64,000 bases of DNA from Hypoxylon rubiginosum. Taxonomy: Eukaryota > Ascomycota > Sordariomycetes > Xylariales > Hypoxylaceae. The DNA lies in the NCBI GenBank assembly GCA_902806565.1, contig CADCXA010000027.1, forward strand, positions 1,240,001-1,304,000, in the 5' to 3' direction. Below, piece after piece: positions 34,016 through 44,700 of the stretch (its first letter is position 1; every line of letters starts with the position of its first letter). Under the pieces are notes generated by a model, which had not been told where the DNA came from, searched no databases, and was given only the letters and a program-made list of their open reading frames with translations. Both the position numbers and the translations under genes were made by a program.

Positions 34016-35806
34016 TCATAATGTTTCTGCAGGTGGTTTATCTGCTACCGCAATGGCCTCTGCTCTCTTCTTCGCCAGCGCCTCTCGCATCTCCGCCGCG
34101 TCTGCGTAGCCTTTTCTCTTTGCTTCCTTGTCAAAGACTTCTTGCGGTAAAGGGAGCCTTTTCTTCTGTAGCATGGGCTGGTATTTACCAACTAGGCGCT
34201 CTTTATTGCCACCCTCGAACGTCCTCGTCGTAGCCGGTACGTGCGGCGGCGCCCTGGGATCTCTGTGGAGCGTAATATCTGCCTGGGCGGATACTATGTT
34301 TAACAGCTGGTTACTCAACAGCTCGTCCATCTTCTTCTCGCGCCAGTATTCCCACATCTGACTCAGGAGGCCCGTTACGCCGTGCTGGTTTTGGGGGTTC
34401 TCCTCTCCAAGATACACCCAATCGAGAGCATTCTCGGGTTTATCATCCCTAGGAAACACGCAATCCCACAGTACCAGTGGCATTTCATCCGCGAGCTGGT
34501 AACCCGGCCTTCTGGCTTCGGCCTCGATATCTAGGAGCCGGTCTATTATTGACGAGTCTTCTAGCCCCTGACCCACCATGAAGATAACCGACACCATGCA
34601 CCGTATCTGATGCCACAGGAACGCCGTTCCCCTGACGTGGAAGTAATAGACTTTGGGTAATTTCTGAGACGACGCCTCTGTCAATCCGTAGTTTGAGGTG
34701 GGAGGAGGCCTGAATTCGTCGCTGTTTAGATATGGTAGAGCCGTCTCGGCGTCTTTTACTTCCACAATCTCGCTCTCGAATACCCGGCGCTCAAAGTTGA
34801 TATTCAGCTTGCTCGGGTCGACCTTGCAGAAGTTTCGAAAGTCGTGGAGCCCTTCGAACTTCTTGGCGGCTTTCTGCATGGCGTCGATATCCAGCCAGCC
34901 GCCCTTGACTTTGGTAGTGGTAGCAGTCTCCGGGTTCTCGAGGCCCTGTGGCAGCGGTGCGAATGCTGGTTGCGTGAAGAAGTACCGATACTGCCTTTCT
35001 CGGCAATCGTGTCTCGCGGAGAACTCTGCAGGCGTTGTAGGACACCATGCCAGAATTCTAATATCGGGCGGTAGGAGCCTGTTCAGAATTCTGCAGTACG
35101 GCAACTCGTCCGTGAAGTCGTCGAATTCTCGTGTTTCTTTCACTGGCTTGGCGGTAGTGTCTTCCTGTCCCGGTTCCTTTCCATCAACATCATCTTGATT
35201 CTCTGTCACGGCCGGTTCCTTTTTAGGTAGTGGCCGGTTACTCCTGACCCTAACGGCGATGACCTGGCCGAACGCGCTCACACCCCTATCCGTACGGCCG
35301 CACTTGGAGTACTCCCACGCATCCCAGCTGACCTCCTCGGGGTTCTCAGGGAAGATCAAGCATGCCTTAACGAACGCCTTCCAGAGCTCCTCCTCGATGG
35401 ACGGCATGCTAGCGTGCGCCGCGAACTCGAATCCGCCATACCTCTTTCCTAAGTACGCCAACTTGAACGCCACGAGCCGCGTAGAGTATTTGGACGGATC
35501 AATCTTGCGTCCGACCTTTTTTTTCTTCGGTGGCGGCTCAATAATAGCCTCCTCCGATGTGCCACTTGCTGCCTCCGGCTCGCGCTCGCCGGAGCGAGCG
35601 AGGTCTGCCTCTAGAGCCTTTATCCTATGTATGAGCGCATCCTTGGTCCATTTCTCATAGTGCGGCGTCTTATTATCCATCTTGCCTCTAAGTGCGTTAA
35701 GTCCTGTAGAAAATCCGCATCGAGCCTCCCAACGGGAAGCAGCAGAAACGAATCCTAGCGATCTCGAAAGGTGCTGAGAAGAACACCTGACGCCAAATAA
35801 TCTCAT
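34016..35806 (-). CDS. deg1: tRNA pseudouridine(38/39) synthase Pus3/Deg1
   Basis: TruA-family enzyme that converts U38 and U39 of tRNA anticodon stems to pseudouridine. Single exon, 596 aa. The catalytic motif KCGRTDRGVSAFGQ places the nucleophile at Asp173. Other family segments are present: LAYLGKRYGGFE near residue 117, EFSARHDCRERQYRYFF, GLHDFRNFCKVDP and FHVRGTAFLWHQIRCMV. A Lys-rich stretch (PPKKKKVGRK) near residue 92 could be a nuclear signal. The first 42 residues are Arg/Ser/Ala-rich with almost no acid, like a mitochondrial presequence, and a second Met at residue 43 (35680) would give a form without it. Yeast Deg1 modifies both cytosolic and mitochondrial tRNAs, so two products are plausible. 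The Lys/Ala-rich C-terminal extension is fungal. Confidence 0.92.
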   Translation of the reverse strand: MRLFGVRCSSQHLSRSLGFVSAASRWEARCGFSTGLNALRGKMDNKTPHYEKWTKDALIHRIKALEADLARSGEREPEAASGTSEEAIIEPPPKKKKVGRKIDPSKYSTRLVAFKLAYLGKRYGGFEFAAHASMPSIEEELWKAFVKACLIFPENPEEVSWDAWEYSKCGRTDRGVSAFGQVIAVRVRSNRPLPKKEPAVTENQDDVDGKEPGQEDTTAKPVKETREFDDFTDELPYCRILNRLLPPDIRILAWCPTTPAEFSARHDCRERQYRYFFTQPAFAPLPQGLENPETATTTKVKGGWLDIDAMQKAAKKFEGLHDFRNFCKVDPSKLNINFERRVFESEIVEVKDAETALPYLNSDEFRPPPTSNYGLTEASSQKLPKVYYFHVRGTAFLWHQIRCMVSVIFMVGQGLEDSSIIDRLLDIEAEARRPGYQLADEMPLVLWDCVFPRDDKPENALDWVYLGEENPQNQHGVTGLLSQMWEYWREKKMDELLSNQLLNIVSAQADITLHRDPRAPPHVPATTRTFEGGNKERLVGKYQPMLQKKRLPLPQEVFDKEAKRKGYADAAEMREALAKKRAEAIAVADKPPAETL

Positions 35807-36082
35807 TCAGCTCCCGCTGCCAAAGCTGTATGTCGGCTGTCGACTCTTTTTAAAATGCCCCCTGGCGAAAAGTGAACATACCTCAGATGCTCAAATCTTT
35901 CAGATGAGTGCAGCCTTATCGATAACCAGGTCGCTGAATATCCACTGTGAATAGACCTAGCGTATTAAATTAGGGGTGCTCACTCCTCATTTCAATCACT
36001 ATCACGTTTACATACACCAAGCTTGTCTTTGACTGTCTTTGACTTCAAGCATCTCTCAGATTTATCAAATTTAGACCTATCG

Positions 36083-36776
36083 ATGGATGATGTGATAATC
36101 AAAATCCTCCTTCTCGGGGACGAGCAAGTCGGGAAAACAACGTTTTTATCGTGTGTAGAATTTAATATCCTGTCTACCTAGCTAAACATCACATTCGCTG
36201 ATGAGCAGCTTAGACGTATTAGTGGAGGCAGCGACAGCCTCGAAGGTCATGCTCCTATTACTCTACTGCGAGATATAAACCAGCCATTCATCTTCGAGAT
36301 ACGGAATCGAAAACGTACATATCGTCTTGAATTTTATGATACCTCATGCCCAGAAGATTGGCATCTACTTGAACCGAACTTGGTTTTGATATGCTATGAT
36401 ATCAGCCAGAGATCGAGTCTCCTCAACATGCAGAGGGTTGTATGTAGTACCACCCCCGTTCCGAGGCACCCTACTGTCTAATATAATCTCCTAGTGGATC
36501 AAGCAAGTCCATAGCACCTTTCAAGCTGGCGACCACATCCCGATCATAGTTGTCGGCCTCAAGAGGGATTTGAGATCTGAAACCGATCCCAACGGCGTGA
36601 TTTATCCTCAAGAAGGGTATAACGTGTGTCAGGAGATGCGGGTGGACAAGTATGTCGAGTGCTCCGCGGTCACAGGCGAACTCCTGAAGCTGGCCTTTGA
36701 AGAAATCTGTAACACTGCGGCGATGACGGTGACTGCTGAAGGCGGGCAGAGCGACGGTGGATGCGTGATACTATAA
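36083..36776 (+). CDS. Rho-like small GTPase with degenerate G3 motif
   Basis: Three exons, 36083-36154, 36209-36439 and 36495-36776, give 194 aa. The first intron is 54 nt with a well-placed branch point (GCTAAAC); the first exon is short and easily missed. G1 is intact (GDEQVGKTT, residues 13-21). G3, normally DTAGQE, reads DTSCPED and lacks the catalytic Gln. G4 is LKRDLR in place of (N/T)KxD, and G5 is CSAVTG. The protein ends in CVIL, a CaaX box whose final Leu favours geranylgeranylation, so it is probably membrane-anchored. Overall closest to the Rho branch, but it is not Rho1, Cdc42 or Rac. Normal GTPase cycling is doubtful given G3. The gene converges with the Rpc17 gene, leaving a 91-nt gap. 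Confidence 0.82.
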
Positions 36777-36867
36777 GATTTTTAATGCAATGGCATCATC
36801 CACCCACATCGGAGACCTTGACAATGACAAAAAGGGTTACCCTTATCATTACCAAACCCCCGATAGC

Positions 36868-37358
36868 CTATGCAGCGCCATCCTCTTCGCCGTTCTCTTC
36901 CTCTTCGGGGAACTGGCCCAGAACTTCGGTGATGATGCCAAGAATCTCATTTTGCTTCTCCTCGCTGAAGCGCTCTTCCATGTCCTCGATAACCGTGTTC
37001 AGGACAGGAATGCTAGTAGGGCGAACGTTGAACATCATGATGAATTCTCCCTTGCTGATCTGGTATTGCCGTAGCTTCTTGAACAATGTGGGAATTGCTG
37101 CGGGATCATAAGGCAGCGGCTTCTGACTGAGAGGACCGGGCGACGCCTCAAAATATTGTAACACCTATATTTAAATTGTCAGCATAATTCGTAAATATCT
37201 CACAGGTAGACACGACGCCATATTACCTCCTTGCGTAGCGTTTCTAGATTCGCTGGACCTTTGCGGTTCTCCTTTTCATATTGCTTCTCTTGGTCGCTCA
37301 AAAAGGTGTAGACCTCGACGTTGGTCAATACGGCCGACTGAGCTTCCAAGATTTTCAT
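36868..37358 (-). CDS. rpc17: RNA polymerase III subunit Rpc17/RPC9
   Basis: Stalk subunit of RNA polymerase III that pairs with Rpc25 and helps recruit TFIIIB at tRNA and 5S genes. Two exons: 37227-37358 (44 residues, MKILEAQSAVLTN onward) and 36868-37164. The 62-nt intron is GTAATA...TAG. The 142-aa product fits the Rpb4/RPC9 family. Seen: LTNVEVYTFLSDQEKQYEKE in the first exon, the family segment FKKLRQYQISKGEFIMMFNV with RPTSIPVLNTVIEDMEERF in the second, and an acidic tail (FPEEEENGEED). The second exon begins in the middle of the gene, so an ATG-only search would miss the true start at 37358. Confidence 0.9.
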
Positions 37359-37826
37359 CGTGAAAAATATCCGTTCGTCACAGATTTAGAAAGAGATTTG
37401 CAGATGAGTATGACGAATTATATGGCCTCGGATAAGGAGTACGGACCAAGAGATGATGCATTTGCCAACTTAATTTTTTCTCTTGCAAGGTATTCTAAGT
37501 TGCGGGTACGGGTACGCGCAGCGCATCGCAGGATAGAAAACTGACTCTGCACACGCCGAAGCAATAGTGAATTTAGAAATGCGCTAGACGGCTGCAATTA
37601 AGTGGGGTACATTTTTAAGTACCTAACATTGGAACCCATCCCTACGAACAACTCTACCACTATCTTAAACCTCCATTATCAAACATCACTCTAGGCGAAG
37701 TGTCGTATATGATCTGTATGATCTAGATATCCGGGCCCTTATCATTACTCGATGCTGATAGCAACTATCTCTGTCGATCGCTCACAAATCCTCATGTAGA
37801 CTCGTCCCCCTTACTTCCGCCCACCC
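37359..37826. other. Intergenic region upstream of rpc17
   Basis: Promoter of rpc17 and 3' flank of the small gene at 37827-38142. A GGGTACGGGTACGCGC stretch lies near 37505. No other feature is seen. Confidence 0.55.
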
Positions 37827-38142
37827 TCACTTGTCCTTTGACTTCGCAGCTCTCTCAAAGTTGTACTGCCAGTATTCGAGCTCGCTTTTCGTTTTCTTTT
37901 CTCTCTCAGCCGACGATGGCGTCTTCTGGTTAGAGACCAGCCGTTCAGTCACGGTTTCTGGTGGTCCTCGTAGGTAAGCGTCTAAGCTATACGACGAGTA
38001 CGAGGTCTGTGGCGTTCTATTATCTCGTTGTTAGTATATAACGACTGCATATTTTATTATCCAAACCTGAACAATTTAACTGAGACACAACTTACCTATT
38101 ACTGTCGGACACAGCAGCCGATGGATCAGATCTTGTTGACAT
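37827..38142 (-). CDS. Small 78-aa protein, two exons, unknown function
   Basis: Exons 38096-38142 and 37827-38016, joined over a 79-nt intron with GTAAGT donor, CTAAC branch point and TAG acceptor. Each exon is too short to stand out as an open frame, but together they give a clean 78-aa product starting MSTRSDPSAAVSDSNR. The middle SYSLDAYLRGPPETVTERLV and the charged C terminus (SAEREKKTKSELEYWQYNFE) read like a conserved small fungal protein. It is hydrophilic with no membrane segment or Cys pairs. I do not recognise the family. It lies between rpc17 and the COG7-like gene, all on the minus strand. Confidence 0.6.
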
Positions 38143-38816
38143 CGAGTAGATTTGAATTGTGCGCTCAGGCCGTAAATCACCGTGGATATTGCCTAGCCAA
38201 GATGCTCTCCATCATCATTCACCGCTATTTGGATATATATACCTATGTAGGATCTCCATCATAGTTCTCGTCGTTACAGCGTATCAAGTGTACAAAATGG
38301 TGGTTCAGCGTGTGAGTCAACCGGGAAACCCACACAACATGAGAGCTGGCCTCGCTTGAAAGTAACGATCCAACACAACTGTGTCTCTAATAAGTCAACG
38401 AAGTGGAACTCTCGCGACGGCTTTGCACATCCCGTTCTTCTAGCGCATGCAAGATATCAGTTTGACTTGAGGAGTGTTCTTCAGACACAGGTGTGTTCTA
38501 GTTGCACGGCGGTACCAAAAAGAGCTATGAGTGGCCGCCGTGCTAGAAGCCCAATCAGGTGAGAGCACAACTGTGCTCTAGCCCACCTTGAGTTGCTTAA
38601 ACCATACCAAGCTATAACCATCACATATGAGGTATAGATACAGCTGCGGAGGACTCGTGTCCAAGATTCCAACAAGTTTGCGAAATTGATTTGATCCCTT
38701 GTTAGCAGAACAAATATCCCAATGTACAACAGAGTCACGAGTCCTTAGCATATCAGACGTGTGTGATTGGATCATATATATTGAACCTGGTAAGATTGAT
38801 ATTTTGATACTCTGGG
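38143..38816. other. Intergenic region, nothing recognised
   Basis: Between the 78-aa gene and the 3' end of the COG7-like gene. Mixed composition, no repeat, RNA or convincing frame. Confidence 0.55.
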
Positions 38817-39956
38817 TTATTGTAAGCCCGCCCGTAGTCTCTGTAACTGACTCATAATTCCGTATAGGGGTTTGCTCTCTGTACCACCTCTATCAGGTCC
38901 AACTGCAGCTTTGCGAGGACTGCTGTCCAAGTCTGCCTTGCCGTCGCGCCGTCCACTCTGCTCCATCTCCCGTATCAACTCCTTGTGTCTATCCTCGACC
39001 ATCTTGGCCAGGCCGTCGATGAATTTCGTCCTCCCCTTTTCCTCCGCCGTGCCTTTCCATACCTTTGTTAATTGCTTGAGTTCTTCTATGCGATGCGCGG
39101 CTTTCTCGATCCCTTCGACCGGGTCGCTGCTCTTCATGAGCAGGCCTGATATCTCCTCCTTGAGCTGCCTGAGCACCTGCTGTCCTTTCTCTTCCGTGCT
39201 GTGCGCTTCTACTCCGGGCTCCGGCGCCGATACGGAGAGGAACGACGAGCTGACCGAAAGCTCGGATGGCGGAAATACAAACTCCATTGCTTCGCCGAAA
39301 GTCTTGACGACAGTATCCAGTTGTGCTCGCACTAACACCAGGGTTTGCAATTGGCTTATGTACTGAGGGTCTTGGCTGGTGGTATCCCGTGGCTTAGATT
39401 CCAAGCTCGGGGGCGCTACGGCCTCGGATAGGCGCCTCTGGGCATGGCTGGTCCCGCTTGCCTTTGCGCCTGTCTGTTCCTGTATGCCGTCCGGGACAAA
39501 CTTCACGATTTCATCGTGTAGACCATCCGATAGTGCTTCGGATAAACTCAGCGTCTCGCCTCGCAATAGTTCAACCTCGTATGCTAGCCGGCTCCCGCTC
39601 CGCAGTATATCGTCGGTCAGTTGTGTAAGGGTGTTTGTCAGCCTCGTCGTGTGGGCATTCAGCTGGGAGAGCTGTGTCTGAGCCTGGGTGGACAATTCTG
39701 CCAAGGGGACTGCGCCATCGCCTGCTCGGGTTATCGCCGTGGCGGAGGTCTGGAGTGGCGGGAGAGAAGCATTGAGGTAATCGGCTGCGTCGAAAGACGG
39801 GGCGAGGAAGCTTTGGAGGAATGGGTCGGTAACGTGAGGGGATCTGGGTTGAGCCGGCTGTTTCGATTGTTGTCGGGCGTGATGTGGCAGTGATCTGGGA
39901 GAGCTAATAGAGCTATTCTGACGCCGCCGAGTGGCGGATTTCGAGTCCCAGGACAT
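38817..39956 (-). CDS. cog7: Conserved oligomeric Golgi complex subunit 7-like protein
   Basis: Probable COG tethering-complex subunit acting in retrograde transport within the Golgi. Single exon, 379 aa. After a Ser/Gln/Pro-rich leader, FLAPSFDAADYLNASLPPLQ (about residues 50-69) resembles the DFDxxxWIN start of COG7. A long coiled coil follows, with an ELLRGETLSLSEALSDGL heptad pattern near residues 128-145 and LQTLVLVRAQLDTVVKTFGE near 205-224, like COG7's vesicle-tethering N-terminal half. It is much shorter than animal COG7 (about 770 aa), as I recall for fungal members. COG5 is the main alternative. Family assignment is by pattern only. Confidence 0.6.
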   Translation of the reverse strand: MSWDSKSATRRRQNSSISSPRSLPHHARQQSKQPAQPRSPHVTDPFLQSFLAPSFDAADYLNASLPPLQTSATAITRAGDGAVPLAELSTQAQTQLSQLNAHTTRLTNTLTQLTDDILRSGSRLAYEVELLRGETLSLSEALSDGLHDEIVKFVPDGIQEQTGAKASGTSHAQRRLSEAVAPPSLESKPRDTTSQDPQYISQLQTLVLVRAQLDTVVKTFGEAMEFVFPPSELSVSSSFLSVSAPEPGVEAHSTEEKGQQVLRQLKEEISGLLMKSSDPVEGIEKAAHRIEELKQLTKVWKGTAEEKGRTKFIDGLAKMVEDRHKELIREMEQSGRRDGKADLDSSPRKAAVGPDRGGTESKPLYGIMSQLQRLRAGLQ

Positions 39957-41705
39957 GTATTATGGAGTGTAGCTACTAGATTTGTCTATATCCACCTAGC
40001 TCCCAATGTATTATCGGCACTTTTGTAAATTACCTACTACCTGAATAGGTACCGAGGTTTATGGTATAGAAGCTTGCTTGGGTATGTTAGGTGTAGGTGG
40101 TAGTGGTGGAAGTCGATTGAAATTGCTTGGCTACAAAGTACTGGGTACCTCCTTAAGCCTCATGGATTTTTACTGTACTGTCGTGACTTGGAATTAGGTA
40201 ACCCCACCGAAATCAACCCCGCACAGCCCGCAATGCCCTACTCCTAGGGGGGCCACTTATTCCGTCCAGCCGGGTCTGCCTTATCTTTAGCGTCATTAGG
40301 TACAGTACCGGTAGGTATCCATTATCTACCTAGGTACCTTGGTGGTGCACGCTTGTCCACAATAATATGTACAATAATATGTAGACCGCACTTTATCTTG
40401 ACAGTATGACCCATGTAGCACGATCCGGACGACATGATATCGAGTCTATCAATATCGGCCTCTTTCCCTTACTCATTAGACTGGATGATATTGAGTCCCC
40501 ATCACTAATAATAGGGGCCTAAAATATGGCTAAAATATACAACTCAGTGTTGTTGAGAGCTTTCAGGTTCGTCTTGTCAAGGCATCGAAGATGGTATGTC
40601 TTGGGTATCAGCATTTCTTGATATCCTCGTCTGGATGCTTTTTTCTGTTACTGCCCAGTAAAAGAAAGAATATGTGCACGATAAATTCTGGCAGCTGCAA
40701 GCTTTATCTAATGCGGTCTACCTATGTGCCTAATGAACATCCATAGTACAAACCTACCTATGTACCTAGATAGACGCCTGGTTCGGCGGAAGGCTACCTA
40801 CCAAACGTACTATTAAAGTCGCAGCCTCGTTGATGAATCGTCACTTCCCAACACTTGCTACAGGATCATAGCTGCATCCATGCGCCAGTACAGTCAGTAC
40901 GTACACTGCCTCTCCTGTTCCTGAGGTTACCATGAAATACTGTACCTACATACATGTACCCTTGGTAGGTAATCCCCCTGGTTACCTCACTACACTTCTA
41001 ATAAGATCGTGAACATGCTGTACTTTTCCATTATTTAACCAACTGCAAACAGTATCCGGTCGTCTTCGTCGGCATCTTTGTGATTTTCAACCACGTCGTT
41101 TCGGCCTCCATCACGCCCTCCCTCTTCCTTAGCGATCAGCCGTGTCCATGACCTACCACCCTAAAGCAAACAAACTTCTACCCGTCATAAATTCCGACTC
41201 AAAATTCTTCATCACTGTGGATCGGTTTGACTTTCTCCATCTTCTCCTCTGACCTTGCACATCCCATTCATTTTCTCCCGTATGCAGACACGCTATACTG
41301 GAGTCACTGTTACTGCCTTCAGTCACCAATCTATACCATCAACCCGCTACTTCGATAAATCGGGTTTTGATACATATCGTATCTAGGTATACCGAATTGT
41401 TGTCTAATCAACACCCTGGACTGTGGATGCTGCTTATTAGCAAAGGTGAGTACATTTATTTTCTTCAATACACCTCTTGTTTATTGTCCGCTTCGTGTTC
41501 ACTTTATGTTCAACAGCTTATTCCATGCTTTGTATTTCTAGCAAACTCCTTACGTTCGTATCTTCTACTATCTCCCTTAGGCAGGGGTTATATGGAGTAT
41601 ATGCAGGATATTGTTTGCAAATAAAAAAAGCCCTGGCACCTACACACTAACACCTTTGCTCTATAGGCTATTGCCGACTATTTGATGACCCTTGGAGGAG
41701 TTGTC
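39957..41705. other. Intergenic region and leader of the PARP-E2 gene
   Basis: About 1.7 kb with many TAGGTA/TACCTA words (40010-40350, 40720-40800), then C/T-rich DNA typical of a fungal promoter (41040-41300). The last part is leader RNA with its own intron. No separate gene is seen. Confidence 0.6.
41446..41666 (+). other. Probable 5'-UTR intron of the PARP-E2 gene
   Basis: A 221-nt candidate intron with GTGAGT donor, CACTAAC branch point 20 nt before the end, and CTATAG acceptor, ending 39 nt before the chosen ATG. Joining the flanks gives no in-frame coding extension of the main protein, so it would be a leader intron. An ATG at 41427 in the upstream exon could start a short upstream frame. 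Confidence 0.5.
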
Positions 41706-44700
41706 ATGGCACCACCAAAGGGACGATCACGCTTTCAAGCCGACTTGAAGTCGGCAGCTGAAAAGGACATTCCCAATGTCTCCCATATCAGCAAGGGTGA
41801 TGCTGAAGATGAGTTCATCTTTGTATACACCCATCCTAGCCAACCCGATGGACCTCGTTACGAAATACGTGTCCAGCCCCAAGGTCAGTGCCAATATTGT
41901 TTCCAGCAACAACATATGAACAGCTACTACTTCTGTAATCTTTACTCGCGCAAGCTAATATTTATAATAGATGTTTACACCTACCCAAGCGATCACTCTT
42001 TTCTCGTCTACACCAATCACGACGTACCACGAGATATTGCGCAGGTGCTAGACGACTCAATTGTTGAGACGGCGGGCATGAAGGTTGCTGATGTACTTAC
42101 CAACCTCTCTCGACGACTCCGACTTACCTTTGAAAACGATATACTCAACGCAGATAACGACGTAGAGATGACCGATGCGGATGAACAAGAGTTCCTCACA
42201 GACGACGATGGTAGTGGATCGGAGCTTGACTTTGATGACGTTGATGTGTTTGATGATGACGGCACCTTTGGCGGTAACGGAGCTATTCCCACGAATGAAG
42301 CTACGTCCGAACCCATGGAAATCTCGCATTCGGCTGTAGAGCGATTCCGGCGCGACCTCCTTTCTGTGTTCAGGGCCGGCTTCCATACGGGAAAGATATG
42401 TGGGTTTGAGAAAGGGGCGATTAGCAACATCGCTTGGGTTTCGGTTCGGGCAAATAAACTGCGTCTCTCTAAAGAGATACACGAGGCGTGGGATATCGCC
42501 TCATCAGACTATGTCATCTTACTCATCCGATACTCAGACCACTACACCAGTTTTGAGGATGCCATTAACCTGCAAGCTCGATTCTGCAATATGACTTTCC
42601 GACTACGGAAGAGCTCTAAAAAGAAGCCAACACTTCAGCAGGCTGTTGCAGCCTTCGGGGAGGACCAGCGGCATCAGCAAGAGTCAGATGACCCGGAGCT
42701 ACCTCGTCTTTGGATCAGCGAGTCCATTGAGTCGTTCATGAATACCGAATTCGTATTGATGTTGAGAATAAAACACAAGCGCGCTGTTTCCTGGGCGCAG
42801 GCCAAGGATATCCTACAATCTCAAGTAAAGTCTGGCACTTTCGATATAGACATGCCTTCCATTAAGGACGATCAGTTTACGAAAAACGAAGGACAGAACC
42901 ATGAGGCTCAACTACCCTCGGTCCTCGTCAATGACCACCTTTTAAGCGAGGGGGAGATCTCTCTACCACTCATTGCCTCTCAGTTCGCTCTACACTACCT
43001 GGTCAGATGCACCGACTATTGCACAATCTGTCATAGTAAAACAGAAGGCGATTTCGACGCGCTGAAACCATACGTCTGCAGCGAACCTCTCTGTCTTTAT
43101 CAGTACATGAATCTAGGTCTCGGCCCGAGCATAGAATCTGAGATCATCAATCAACCGAAAGTTGTTGATCTCTTGGTTAGTCTCTGCTTTGTGAGCTTGT
43201 CAGGACCAGTCCGAATGCGAGACTTTCCTACCGGGTTGAACTTACAGGTGCCCAAGATCCGGAGTCCTTTTGATGATGATGCGAACCCCGGAAGTCTTCC
43301 TGGTCGTGTTCCGGTCAACGGGGGAGTGCTCGTGGATCCTATAGCTGTGAGTTTCGACAAGGAAGCCTCCACAGCTACGATAGTAGGGGGGCATAACCCT
43401 GACTTTCGCGAAGGCCAATGGGTTGTAATCGTGGTACCTATGACACTACCCACAGAACGTCGGGAGGCCAATCGGCCCTCTCTCCAGGAGACCGTGCTGC
43501 ATCATGCTCGCATACAGTCGAAAACAGGAAAGCTTCTCATCCTAGACATTTTGTCACGACATACGATGCCCGATACGCAACCAACGAAGACCCCTCTTGT
43601 TGGTGAGCAGGTAGATACAATTATGTCTACGACAAAGTATCCTGGCCATCTGGTTCTCTACGATGAAGAACTGGATAGTCTTCATAGTAAGCGTGAGAAG
43701 GCCTTCTCCATGTTGATCATCCTTGCGGCTTTGCCATCCGTAGAGGAGATGAGATCGTATTTGATAAGCGATCCACGTCATTCACTGGCCAGATGGGACC
43801 GGATGACGAGAGCGGCAGTAGACCTCCTCAGGTGGATCATAGCCTCGAACCGGTCATATATTGTACAGGTAGATAGAGGTCCTACAGACACCGATCTCAG
43901 TCGACCGTATGATAAAATTTATGGCGTTGACGGTTGGATCCAGTTTAGATTCGCCCAAGGATCTCCAGAGAAGGAGGTCCTATTCAACAATGCCTTGCAA
44001 GGCATCAACAAACCACAGAAAACACTTGTTGCTTGGCATGGAAGCGCCCTTGAGAACTGGCATAGCATCATACGCCAGGGCTTGGACTATACCACGCAGG
44101 CGAATGGCCGAGCGTTTGGCAATGGGATTTATTTTTCCAAGTCTTTTGATGTCAGCTGGGCGTACTCGAGCGTACACTTCCGTCCGGTAAGTTCCCAGTC
44201 CTTGATATCCCCTCTATCGGAGTGCCGTGCTAACATATATTCCAGCCGGTGACGAAGACGTGGCCTCAATCTTCACTTCAGGTAACTGCGGTAATGAGCT
44301 TAAACGAACTTGTCAACCTTCCGGAACAATTTGTGTCCATGGACCCCCACTACGTAGTTCAAGTCTGTCATTGGACTCGATGTCGCTACCTCTTTGTTAA
44401 GCCTACCTCGGAAACTCCATATGATCCTCTGGAACGCGAAGCCGTCGCTACACTAAGAACAATGAGTCAGATCCCGGAATTCATACAGGATCCGGAATTC
44501 GTAATAAGGGGGCCTAGGGAGTCGGCACTGTTTATCCCCAAGAGAGCGATTCCTTCTTCGCAGGGGGGGCGCAACGTCTCAGCGGAGTCAGCCGATGACG
44601 CGTCACAAGTCAAGTCGGATAGCAGCGACGACGAGGGGGACTTGAATTTTCTCCGACCCGAAGAGGATCAAAGTGGAGATTCTAAAGAAGATTCTGCCCA

